Positions 15,408-23,229 of a DNA stretch of 32,445 nucleotides are shown one piece after another. How positions within the stretch are numbered: position 1 is the first letter of the stretch; the number at the start of each line of letters is the position of its first letter. Source of the stretch: an uncultured Mailhella sp. (lineage in GTDB: Bacteria; Desulfobacterota; Desulfovibrionia; Desulfovibrionales; Desulfovibrionaceae); assembly GCF_947631555.1 (NCBI RefSeq), contig NZ_CANRLT010000022.1:1-32445 (forward strand), read 5' to 3'. Made by a program: the position numbers and the translations under genes. The notes under the pieces are model-generated. The model was not told the origin of the DNA. It worked only from the letters and a program-made list of their open reading frames with translations, and ran no database searches.

Positions 15408-15789
15408 GGATGTTCCCCCAGGTTCACGGCAGCCCCATACGCGAGCCGCCCGCGCAGTATGTCCCTTCCAGGCCGGGAAGACAAGAAAAAGCCTGCGTCT
15501 CGTCCCCTCCGTCACAAGCACGGCTTTCAGCCCTTTTTCACTGCAACCGATAGACTAACGGGCGATTCTGCTATAAACTGCCCTTGCGTTCAGAAAAGGC
15601 CGCATGCGGAACCTTGCCGCCGGGCGGCGCAGACGGGGTTCGTCTGTTCCCGTTCTGTTCCGAAGCGTATACCCCGCCTTCCCCGCGCCGGAGGTTGTGC
15701 GTTTTTTCTGGAAGGCCCGCCGCGTCAGGGTATGCGAAACGCTGAAACAGGGAGCGCGGCCAGCGCCCGCCCCGCCGAAAGGAGGAATT
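15408..15789. other. 382-nt divergent intergenic region between folC and fhs
   Basis: Holds the promoters of both folate gene sets. A TATAAA at 15572-15577 is a possible -10 for fhs, but the only -35-like element (TAGACT, 15551-15556) is spaced 15 nt, so this is weak. A 6-bp hairpin CAGACG/CGTCTG lies at 15630-15646 in the probable fhs leader. No known folate riboswitch pattern was recognised. Confidence 0.35.
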
Positions 15790-17562
15790 ATGCTCGATCC
15801 GAAGCTTCATGCCGACTGGGAAATCGCTCAGGAAGCCGAAAAAACGATGAAAACGGTGTACCAGCTCGGCAGGGAGCTGGGGCTGGAAGAAAGCGAACTT
15901 CTCCCCTACGGCCACTACATGGGCAAGATCGACTACCGGGCGGTGCTGCGCCGTCTGGGAAGCAGACCCGACGGCAAATATATCGACGTGACAGCCATCA
16001 CGCCCACACCCCTCGGCGAAGGCAAGTCCACCACGACCATCGGCCTGGTGCAGGGCCTCGGCCGCAGGGGAAAGAAGACCTCCGCCGCCATACGTCAGCC
16101 CTCCGGCGGGCCGACCATGGGCATGAAAGGCTCAGCCGCGGGCGGCGGACTTTCGCAGTGCATTCCCCTCACGCAGTATTCCCTCGGCTTCACCGGCGAC
16201 ATCAACGCCGTGGCCAACGCGCACAACCTCGCCATGGTGGCCCTCACCTCGCGTATGCAGCACGAGCGCAACAACAGCGATGAACGCATCCTTGCGCTGT
16301 CCAAAATGCCCAAGCTGAACATCGACCCCACCAACGTCAACATGGGCTGGGTCATGGACTTCTGCTGTCAGGCACTGCGCAACATCATCATCGGCATTGA
16401 CGGCGTCAACGGCAGGATGGACGGCTTCATGATGCGTTCACGCTTCGACATCGCCGTGGGCAGCGAAGTCATGGCCATTCTGGCCGTGTCCAGCGACCTT
16501 GCCGACATGCGCCGCCGCATGGGTAAAATCATCGTCGCCTACGACCGCGACGGCAAGCCCGTGACCACCGCAGACCTGGAAGTGGCCGGTGCCATGACCG
16601 CGTGGATGGTTGAGGCGCTGAACCCCAACCTCATCCAGACCATCGAAGGCCAGCCCGTGTTCGTCCATGCCGGACCGTTCGCCAATATCGCGCTGGGGCA
16701 AAGCTCCGTCATCGCCGACCGCCTCGGTCTCAAGCTCTCCGATTACCATGTGACGGAATCCGGCTTCGGCGCGGACATCGGCTATGAAAAATTCTGGAAC
16801 CTTAAGTGCCATTACAGCGGACTCACCCCCGATGCCGCGGTGGTGGTGGCCACGGTACGCGCCCTCAAGAGCCACGGCGGAGCGCCCACGCCCGTGCCCG
16901 GCCGTCCCCTGCCTGCGGAATACGCCTCCGAAAACGTGGGCTTTGTGGAAGCTGGATGCTGCAACCTGCTGCGTCACCTTGAAAACGTGAAGAAGTCCGG
17001 CGTCTCTCCGGTGGTGTGCATCAACGCCTTCGTCACCGACACCAGGGCGGAGATCGCCAAAATCCGCGAACTCTGCGAGGCCGCCGGAGCGCGCGTGGCC
17101 GTGTCCACTCATTGGGAACACGGCGGAGAAGGTGCGCTGGAACTGGCCGACGCCGTACTGGACGCCTGCGCGGAAAAGACGGAATTCAAGCCGCTGTACG
17201 ACTGGAACATGCCCTTCAAGGAACGCATTGACCTTGTGGCCCGCGAAGTCTACGGAGCCGACGGCGTGGACTTCTCCGCGGAAGCCGAAAGCAAGCTCGC
17301 CAACATACAGGCCCGGCCCGACGCTGCGGAGCTGGGCCTGTGCATGGCCAAGACCCAATATTCCTTCTCCGACAACCCCAACCTCAAGGGGGTACCCACG
17401 GGCTGGCGGCTGAAGGTGCGCGACGTGCTCATCTACGGCGGCGCGGGCTTCGTTGTCCCCGTCTCCGGCAAGATTTCGCTCATGCCCGGCACCGGCTCGA
17501 ATCCGGCCTTCCGCCGGGTGGACGTGGATACCGAAACGGGCAAGGTGCGCGGCGTCTTCTAA
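15790..17562 (+). CDS. fhs: Formate--tetrahydrofolate ligase
   Basis: 590 residues, matching the upper end of the family. It makes 10-formyl-THF from formate, ATP and THF. Visible signatures are the P-loop TPTPLGEGKSTTT (71-83), RQPSGGPTMGMKGSAAGGG, and the C-terminal MPGTGSNPAFRRVD region. The ATG at 15790 has an excellent AAGGAGG site 6 nt upstream; a longer frame upstream begins with implausible basic sequence. It starts the plus-strand operon fhs-folD-formate channel. A GC hairpin with a short T run separates it from folD, so part of transcription may stop or be processed there. Confidence 0.97.
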   Translation: MLDPKLHADWEIAQEAEKTMKTVYQLGRELGLEESELLPYGHYMGKIDYRAVLRRLGSRPDGKYIDVTAITPTPLGEGKSTTTIGLVQGLGRRGKKTSAAIRQPSGGPTMGMKGSAAGGGLSQCIPLTQYSLGFTGDINAVANAHNLAMVALTSRMQHERNNSDERILALSKMPKLNIDPTNVNMGWVMDFCCQALRNIIIGIDGVNGRMDGFMMRSRFDIAVGSEVMAILAVSSDLADMRRRMGKIIVAYDRDGKPVTTADLEVAGAMTAWMVEALNPNLIQTIEGQPVFVHAGPFANIALGQSSVIADRLGLKLSDYHVTESGFGADIGYEKFWNLKCHYSGLTPDAAVVVATVRALKSHGGAPTPVPGRPLPAEYASENVGFVEAGCCNLLRHLENVKKSGVSPVVCINAFVTDTRAEIAKIRELCEAAGARVAVSTHWEHGGEGALELADAVLDACAEKTEFKPLYDWNMPFKERIDLVAREVYGADGVDFSAEAESKLANIQARPDAAELGLCMAKTQYSFSDNPNLKGVPTGWRLKVRDVLIYGGAGFVVPVSGKISLMPGTGSNPAFRRVDVDTETGKVRGVF

Positions 17563-17575
17563 ACAACGTCCTATC

Positions 17576-17604
17576 GGGCGGCTCAGAACACGGGCCGCCC
17601 TTTT
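17576..17604 (+). terminator. Hairpin with short T run between fhs and folD
   Basis: GGGCGGC (17576-17582) pairs with GCCGCCC (17594-17600), followed by TTTT. With folD starting only 25 nt later, this looks like a partial terminator or attenuator that lowers folD and channel expression relative to fhs. Confidence 0.55.
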
Positions 17605-17628
17605 CCATTCTTTTTTCAAGGAGTTTTC

Positions 17629-18525
17629 ATGTCTGCTCGGATCATTGACGGCGCCGCCCTCAGCAAGGCCATTCTCGAAGAACTGCGCACTGAAGTCGCC
17701 GAAATGAAGCAGCGCTCCGGCAAGGTTCCCGGGCTGGTCACGATACTCGTCGGCGAAAATCCGGCCTCAGTGAGCTACGTCGCCCGCAAGGTGCGCACGG
17801 CCTCTTCCCTCGGCTTCCACGAAGTGCAGGACAGCCGCGGAGCAGACATCACGGAGGAGGAACTGCTCGCACTCATCCGCGCCTATAATGCTGACCCCGA
17901 GATCCACGGCATTCTCGTCCAGCTCCCCCTGCCGCGGCACATCGACGAACACCGCGTGCTGCTGGCCATCGACCCCGACAAGGACGTGGACGGCTTCCAT
18001 CCCGTGAATCTCGGCCGCCTGCTCATCGGCGGAGAGGCCGTCACCTTCCTGCCCTGTACGCCCGCCGGCATTCAGGAACTGCTCGTCCGCTCCGGCGTGG
18101 AGCTGAACGGCGCGGAAGTCGTGGTGGTGGGCCGTTCCAACATCGTCGGCAAGCCTCTCGCCGTCATGCTGGGGCAGAAGGGCGCAGGAGCCAACGCCAC
18201 CGTCACGCTGACCCATACCGGCACGAAAGACCTTGCCGCCCACTGCCGCCGCGCCGACGTACTCATCGCCGCCGCCGGCGTTCCGGGGCTGATCCGGCCC
18301 GACTGGATCAAGCCGGGGGCCGCCGTCATCGACGTGGGCGTGAACCGCGTGGGCTTCAACGAAAAGACGGGCAGAGCCATCCTTGCGGGGGACGTGGACT
18401 TTGCCGAAGCCTGCAAGGTGGCTGGACTCATCACGCCCGTGCCCGGCGGCGTCGGACCCATGACCATCGCCATGCTCATGAAAAACACCGTGCGTTCCGC
18501 ATGGAAACATCTCAGGGGGATCTGA
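17629..18525 (+). CDS. folD: Bifunctional methylene-THF dehydrogenase / methenyl-THF cyclohydrolase
   Basis: 298 residues. FolD signatures are all present: the YVARK catalytic Tyr/Lys (YxxxK), the DVDGFHPVNLGRL folate motif, PCTPAG, the VGRSNIVGKP dinucleotide loop, and TPVPGGVGPMT near the C-terminus. It interconverts 10-formyl-, methenyl- and methylene-THF in the cytoplasm, directly after Fhs. AAGGAG lies 7 nt before the ATG. The stop is one nucleotide before the formate-channel start, so those two genes are probably translationally coupled. Confidence 0.97.
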   Translation: MSARIIDGAALSKAILEELRTEVAEMKQRSGKVPGLVTILVGENPASVSYVARKVRTASSLGFHEVQDSRGADITEEELLALIRAYNADPEIHGILVQLPLPRHIDEHRVLLAIDPDKDVDGFHPVNLGRLLIGGEAVTFLPCTPAGIQELLVRSGVELNGAEVVVVGRSNIVGKPLAVMLGQKGAGANATVTLTHTGTKDLAAHCRRADVLIAAAGVPGLIRPDWIKPGAAVIDVGVNRVGFNEKTGRAILAGDVDFAEACKVAGLITPVPGGVGPMTIAMLMKNTVRSAWKHLRGI

Positions 18526-18526
18526 T

Positions 18527-19354
18527 ATGGCAGACAGAACGCTCCCTTCCACTCTGGACGCGGTAGCGGAATCCATGCGCGCCAAGGCCGCCCTACCCCT
18601 GCGGCAGGCGCTGACGCTGGCAGTGCTCGGCGGAGCCTACATCGCTCTTGCGGGCTTCGGCTCCACCGCGGTGAGCTGCAATCTCACAGCCTCACCGGAC
18701 ACCTGGGGACTGGGACGCTGCCTGTCCGGACTGCTCTTCCCCATCGGGCTGATGATGATCGTTGTGGGCGGGGGCGAACTCTTCACCGGAAACTGCCTCA
18801 TGCCGGAAGCCGTGCGCCGGAACACCCTGAGCGTGCCCGCCATGCTCCGGAGCTGGCTTCTGGTCTATCTGGGCAACGCGGTCGGAGCCGTGATCACGGC
18901 TTGGCTGCTCTCCCTTTCCGGGCTTTTTCAGGCAGCAGGCGGCGCCGTGGCCGCGGCTGTCATCAGGACGGCGGCGGGCAAGGCCGCACTGGGCGGAACG
19001 CAGGCCTTTGTGCTGGGTATACTCTGCAACTGGCTGGTCTGCCTCGCCGTCTGGCTGTCCAGCCGCACGGATACCGCGGCGCACAAGGCACTGCTGCTCT
19101 TCTTTCCCATCTGGCTGTTCGTGGCCTCCGGCTACGAACACTCCGTCGCCAATATGTACTATCTGAGCGCCGGAGTCCTTGCCGCGGCAGATCCGGCGGC
19201 GTTCGCCGCCTCGGGGCTCGCGCCGTCCGCAGTGGCTGCGCTCTCCGCGGGCGGGATAGCCGCCAACATGCTCTTCGTCACCCTGGGGAACATCGTGGGC
19301 GGGGCGCTCTTCGTGGGCGGGGCCTACGCCCTGGCCTACGGCAGACGGACGTGA
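18527..19354 (+). CDS. Formate/nitrite transporter (FNT) family channel
   Basis: 275 residues with six membrane segments typical of the pentameric FNT fold. Motifs: LGGAYIALAGFG, GGGELFTGNCL, LGILCNWLVCLAVW, and GYEHSVANMYYL holding the central pore histidine, followed by NMLFVTLGNIVGGALFVGG. Coupling to folD and fhs strongly suggests formate rather than nitrite, supplying or draining the substrate of Fhs. Family members also carry hydrosulfide or nitrite, so substrate is inference. AGGGGGA upstream of the ATG supports the start. Confidence 0.9.
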   Translation: MADRTLPSTLDAVAESMRAKAALPLRQALTLAVLGGAYIALAGFGSTAVSCNLTASPDTWGLGRCLSGLLFPIGLMMIVVGGGELFTGNCLMPEAVRRNTLSVPAMLRSWLLVYLGNAVGAVITAWLLSLSGLFQAAGGAVAAAVIRTAAGKAALGGTQAFVLGILCNWLVCLAVWLSSRTDTAAHKALLLFFPIWLFVASGYEHSVANMYYLSAGVLAAADPAAFAASGLAPSAVAALSAGGIAANMLFVTLGNIVGGALFVGGAYALAYGRRT

Positions 19355-19825
19355 ACAGGAATCAGCCTGCGGCAGCGAAGTCACTCGCACAAGGGTTGAC
19401 TGTGGATTGAACCTTGACGGCGTCCATCCTCTCTGCAGCGCAAAAATTTTCGTGTGCCCGGCGCCTGCCTCTTCTTATTCCTGTTTTTCCTTCTGCCGCA
19501 AGGGCTGCCGTGCATTCATCCCATAAGTTCTGACATTCACAACATCTCCCGGCAAGGAATTTTTCGGAACAGCTTTTCCGTCTGCACGGAAAGGTTGCAG
19601 GACTTTTTAAGCCGTGCGCGACCTTGTGTAAATTTTATTTTCTGTAATATCAATAGGATACAATGTCATTCATCCGTCATTCCCATGAGAAAAAATGTAC
19701 AGGCAAAAGTTTTACCTTTTATTATCAAACCCTCTTGCCTTATTTGGGGTTTTCCCTTTATCTTAGTACCATAAAAAGTGTATCCTGTCTTGTTGACTTC
19801 ATAAATCCTTCCGGGAGGGGATGCC
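19355..19825 (+). other. 471-nt intergenic leader of the lactate operon, AT-rich toward its 3' half
   Basis: No intact gene is seen; a 106-codon open frame at 19454-19774 has no Shine-Dalgarno or plausible protein features. The segment from about 19620 to 19815 is markedly AT-rich in an otherwise GC-rich region, as expected for a promoter and control region of the lactate genes. No clear operator palindrome was found. Confidence 0.5.
19735..19764 (+). promoter_or_regulatory. Candidate sigma-70-type promoter of the lactate operon
   Basis: TTGCCT (19735-19740) and TATCTT (19759-19764) are separated by 18 nt, each matching four of six consensus bases, about 60 nt before the first start codon. 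The AT-rich setting supports it, but the match is only moderate. Confidence 0.35.
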
Positions 19826-21211
19826 ATGATCAGCCCGAATCTCATCAAGGACCTGAGCGCTCTGCTGGGCGCCGAAAATGTGTTCACCAGCGAAGCGGAC
19901 AGGCAATGCTACTCCTACGACAGCGCCGTGCTGCCCCCAAAGGTGCCGGCGCTGGTTCTCCGTCCCACGCAGACGGAACAGATCGGCGAGATCATCCGCC
20001 TGTGCTATGAAGCGGGGCTTGCCATCACTGTGCGCGGCGCGGGTTCCAACCTCTCCGGCGGTACCGTGCCGGACACCGTGGACAGTGCCGTCATCCTCAC
20101 CAACAGTCTGCAGAAGATCCTCGAAATCAACAGTGAAGATCTTTACGCCGTGGTTCAGCCGGGCGTCGTCACCGCCCAGTTTGCCGCTGCGGTGGAAGCG
20201 CAGGGTCTGTTCTATCCGCCCGATCCCGGCTCCATGTCCGTGTCCACACTGGCCGGAAACATCGCCGAGAACGCAGGAGGACTGCGCGGTCTCAAGTACG
20301 GCGTGACCAAGGACTACGTCATGGGGCTGGAGTTTTACGACTACGAGGGCAACCTGGTGAAAACCGGCTCCCGCACCGTGAAATGCGTGACCGGCTTCAA
20401 CCTGGCCGGGCTTATGGTCGGTTCCGAAGGCACCATGGGTGTCATCAGCAAGGCCATCCTCAAGCTGGTTCCGCCGCCCCGCGCCTCCCGCGCCATCACC
20501 GCTGAATTTGCCGACGTGCAGGACGCTGCCGACGCCGTAGCCGCCATGATCGCCGCCCATGTCGTGCCCTGCACGCTGGAGCTGCTCGACCAGGCCACCC
20601 TGAAATATGTGGAAGCCGACCAGAAAATCGGTCTTCCCGTGGAAGCGGCCGCCATGCTGCTCATCGAAGTGGACGGTCATCCCGGACAGGTGGCCGACGA
20701 AGCCGCCATCGTGGAAGACGTGCTGAAGAAGTGCCATGCCACGGGCATCCATCTGCCCAAGGATGCCGCGGAAAAGAACAAACTGTGGGCCGCCCGGCGC
20801 AACGCTCTGCCCGCCCTCGCCCGCGCCCGTCCCACCTGCGTACTGGAAGACGCCACCGTGCCCCGCTCCAAAATCCCGGCCATGATCAAGAGCCTCAACG
20901 AGATCGCGGCCAAGTACAAGCTGAACATGGGCACCTTCGGCCATGCCGGAGACGGCAACCTGCATCCCACCATTCTGTGCGACAAGCGCGACCATGAAGA
21001 ATTCTCCCGCGTGGAAGCCGCCGTCGATGAAATCTTCGACGTGGCCCTCAAGCTGGGCGGAACCCTTTCCGGCGAACACGGCATCGGCACGGCCAAGGCC
21101 AAGTGGATGGAAAAGGAAACCAGCAAGGGAACCATTCTCTTCTCCCAGCGTATGCGCCGCGCCATCGATCCCAAGGGCCTGTTCAACGCCTGCAAGATCA
21201 CGGGGATATGA
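19826..21211 (+). CDS. FAD-linked lactate/glycolate dehydrogenase catalytic subunit (GlcD/Dld-II type)
   Basis: 461 residues: FAD-binding type 4 domain (about 40-215; RGAGSNLSGG and GLRGLKYGVT segments) followed by the FAD-oxidase C-terminal domain with HAGDGNLHP and GGTLSGEHGIG. It resembles the D-lactate dehydrogenase catalytic subunit of Desulfovibrio and GlcD. Expected role: oxidise D-lactate (or another 2-hydroxy acid) to pyruvate in the cytoplasm, passing electrons to the Fe-S partner encoded next. GGGAGGGG precedes the ATG. It is the first gene of the lactate cluster; the stop overlaps the region of the next start. Confidence 0.9.
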   Translation: MISPNLIKDLSALLGAENVFTSEADRQCYSYDSAVLPPKVPALVLRPTQTEQIGEIIRLCYEAGLAITVRGAGSNLSGGTVPDTVDSAVILTNSLQKILEINSEDLYAVVQPGVVTAQFAAAVEAQGLFYPPDPGSMSVSTLAGNIAENAGGLRGLKYGVTKDYVMGLEFYDYEGNLVKTGSRTVKCVTGFNLAGLMVGSEGTMGVISKAILKLVPPPRASRAITAEFADVQDAADAVAAMIAAHVVPCTLELLDQATLKYVEADQKIGLPVEAAAMLLIEVDGHPGQVADEAAIVEDVLKKCHATGIHLPKDAAEKNKLWAARRNALPALARARPTCVLEDATVPRSKIPAMIKSLNEIAAKYKLNMGTFGHAGDGNLHPTILCDKRDHEEFSRVEAAVDEIFDVALKLGGTLSGEHGIGTAKAKWMEKETSKGTILFSQRMRRAIDPKGLFNACKITGI

Positions 21212-21213
21212 CC

Positions 21214-22524
21214 ATGAGCGATATCTCCCGCCTTGCAAAAACACTGATGAAGCTGGACGACAGACTGGCAGACTGTATGCGCTGCGGTCTGTGTCAGGCC
21301 GTCTGCCCCGTCTTTGGCGTCACCCATAGAGAAGCCGATGTAAGCCGCGGCAAGCTCGCGCTGCTCGACAACCTCGCGCACAAGATGATCGAGGACGCCG
21401 ATGCCGTGGAAGAGAAGCTGAACCGCTGCCTGCTCTGCGGCTCCTGTCAGGCGAACTGTCCCTCCGGAGTCTCCATTCTGGAAATCTTCATGGAGGCCCG
21501 TCAGGCTCTGGTGGACTACCGCGGCCTGTCCCCCATCAAGAAGCTGGTGTTCCGCGAACTGCTCGCCCGTCCGCAGCTCTTCAGCGCCATGGTGCGCAGC
21601 GCCGCTCCCTTCCAGGGACTGGTCATGCGTCAGAAGGGCGCGAAGACCTACGACCTGCCGCTTTTCCGCAAGCTCGTCGGCTCACGTCACGTCGCCAGAC
21701 TTCCAGGCAAGCCTCTGCACACGAAATACGGCAGCCTGCGCACCGAAGGAGCGACCGGCATCAAGGTGCTGTTCTTCCCCGGCTGCATGGCCGACAAATA
21801 CTACACTCAGCTCGGTGAAGCCTGCCTCAAGGTGCTCAGGCATCACGGTGTCGGCGTGGTCATGCCCGCCGACCTCACCTGCTGCGGCATCCCGGCACTG
21901 GCCTCCGGCGACCGCAGGGGCTTTGTGCTGGAAACACAGAAGAACCTCGATGCCATCGGCCGCGAACTCGTGGGCGGCGGCATCGACTATGTGCTCACGC
22001 CCTGCGGTTCCTGCTCCGCCACGCTGAAGGAATGGTGGCCGCACTTCAAGGAGGACTTCTCTCCCGACCATCAGAAGACCATCGGCGCCGTGGCCGATCG
22101 GGTCATGGACATCAACGCTTTTCTCGTGGATGTGCTGCATGTGGACAGGCTCGAACCCGGCATCCGCCATTCCGACAAGACCACCCGCGTGACCTTCCAC
22201 GATTCCTGCCATCTGAAAAAGAGCCTCGGCGTTTCCGAACAGCCCCGCAAACTCATCCGCCTGAACCCCGACTACGAGCTGGTGGAGATGGCGGAGGCCG
22301 ACCGCTGCTGCGGCTGCGGCGGCAGCTTTACCCTGTTCCACTACGATCTGTCGAAGGAAATCGGCCAGCGCAAACGCGACAATATCGTGCGCACGGGCGC
22401 GGCGGCCGTGGCCACGGGCTGCCCGGCCTGTATGCTCCAGCTCTCCGACATACTCTCGCAGAACAAGGACGAAGTGCAGGTCAAGCACCCCATCGAGATC
22501 TACGCGGAAACGCTTCCCGACTGA
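21214..22524 (+). CDS. Fe-S subunit of the FAD-linked lactate/glycolate dehydrogenase (GlcF type)
   Basis: 436 residues. Two 4Fe-4S ferredoxin motifs, C21-x2-C24-x2-C27-x3-C31 and C72-x2-C75-x2-C78-x3-C82, are followed by two CCG (cysteine-rich) domains, seen as LTCCGIPAL with PCGSCSA, and HDSCHL with RCCGCGGSF. It carries electrons from the flavin subunit toward the membrane quinone or a CCG-type cofactor. ATG 21214 is chosen because GGGGA lies 7 nt upstream; ATG 21208, overlapping the upstream stop as ATGA, is possible but only 1 nt from that site. Separated from lutC by a 75-nt gap with a hairpin. Confidence 0.9.
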   Translation: MSDISRLAKTLMKLDDRLADCMRCGLCQAVCPVFGVTHREADVSRGKLALLDNLAHKMIEDADAVEEKLNRCLLCGSCQANCPSGVSILEIFMEARQALVDYRGLSPIKKLVFRELLARPQLFSAMVRSAAPFQGLVMRQKGAKTYDLPLFRKLVGSRHVARLPGKPLHTKYGSLRTEGATGIKVLFFPGCMADKYYTQLGEACLKVLRHHGVGVVMPADLTCCGIPALASGDRRGFVLETQKNLDAIGRELVGGGIDYVLTPCGSCSATLKEWWPHFKEDFSPDHQKTIGAVADRVMDINAFLVDVLHVDRLEPGIRHSDKTTRVTFHDSCHLKKSLGVSEQPRKLIRLNPDYELVEMAEADRCCGCGGSFTLFHYDLSKEIGQRKRDNIVRTGAAAVATGCPACMLQLSDILSQNKDEVQVKHPIEIYAETLPD

Positions 22525-22531
22525 CCCCGGA

Positions 22532-22559
22532 GGAAAGAACGGTTCCCGCCGCTCTTTCC
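22532..22559 (+). other. Intercistronic hairpin between the D- and L-lactate dehydrogenase gene pairs
   Basis: GGAAAGAACGG pairs with CCGCTCTTTCC over 10 of 11 positions, with a 6-nt loop. It is not followed by a T tract, so an RNA-processing or stability role is more likely than termination. Confidence 0.5.
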
Positions 22560-22599
22560 CTCCCCCGCCCCTGCGGCGGAATACTGCCAAGGAGAGACA

Positions 22600-23226
22600 A
22601 TGACTCAGGATCAACTTGTTGAAGTGGTGAAAGCCAAGGCCCCCTCGGTGCCGGTCTCGCTCTACGAGGCCAGGGACTTCGCGGACGCCGTACAGTATGC
22701 CGTGGACGTGACGGAAAAGAGACGCCACTGCGAAATGCTGCTGCCCAAGGAAGGCGAAACCTACGGCCCGCTCAGCGAAAATTCCTTCCCCACCATGCTC
22801 GACCGCTTTATCGCGGCTCCCGGCCTTTCCGATGAGGAATTCGCCGTTCTGGAAGGAAAGACCGCCGGAACCGACATCATTCTGCTGCGCTCCGGCCTGC
22901 GCGGCCACATGGGCGGCTTCAACACCAGCATCACCTGGGCGGAGGCCCTCGTCGCCGACACGGTGACCTGCGTGGTCAATTCCAACAGCGAAGAAGTGCG
23001 CCTCGGCACGATGGTGGCCGAAGTCTCCGTCATGCTGGTGCGCAAATCCACGCTGCTGAACAAGCTGGAAGACGCCAACAGCCTCATGCTCGATCTGCTC
23101 AACCGCGGCGGCGCTTCCTACACGGCCTTCATCACCGGCCCCAGCCGTACGGCCGATATCGAACGCGTGGGCGCACTCGGCGTACACGGCCCTCTCGAAC
23201 TTCATATCGTACTGCTGGAGGACTAA
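22600..23226 (+). CDS. lutC: LutC/LldG, LUD-domain subunit of L-lactate dehydrogenase
   Basis: 208 residues of LUD (lactate utilisation) domain type, ending with the family's ADIERVGALGVHGPLELHIVLLED-like tail; the GPSRTADIE segment is diagnostic. In the LutABC/LldEFG system this subunit works with the two Fe-S subunits to oxidise L-lactate to pyruvate. Here its partners are fused into the next gene, which starts 3 nt after its stop. The start is supported by AAGGAGAG 6 nt upstream. Confidence 0.93.
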   Translation: MTQDQLVEVVKAKAPSVPVSLYEARDFADAVQYAVDVTEKRRHCEMLLPKEGETYGPLSENSFPTMLDRFIAAPGLSDEEFAVLEGKTAGTDIILLRSGLRGHMGGFNTSITWAEALVADTVTCVVNSNSEEVRLGTMVAEVSVMLVRKSTLLNKLEDANSLMLDLLNRGGASYTAFITGPSRTADIERVGALGVHGPLELHIVLLED

Positions 23227-23229
23227 GCC

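Noticed and set aside
19582..19600. Sigma-54-like GCACGG...TTGCA upstream of the lactate operon
   Set aside because: The -24 GG is incomplete (TG), and the spacing to the -12 GC is 12 nt instead of 10.
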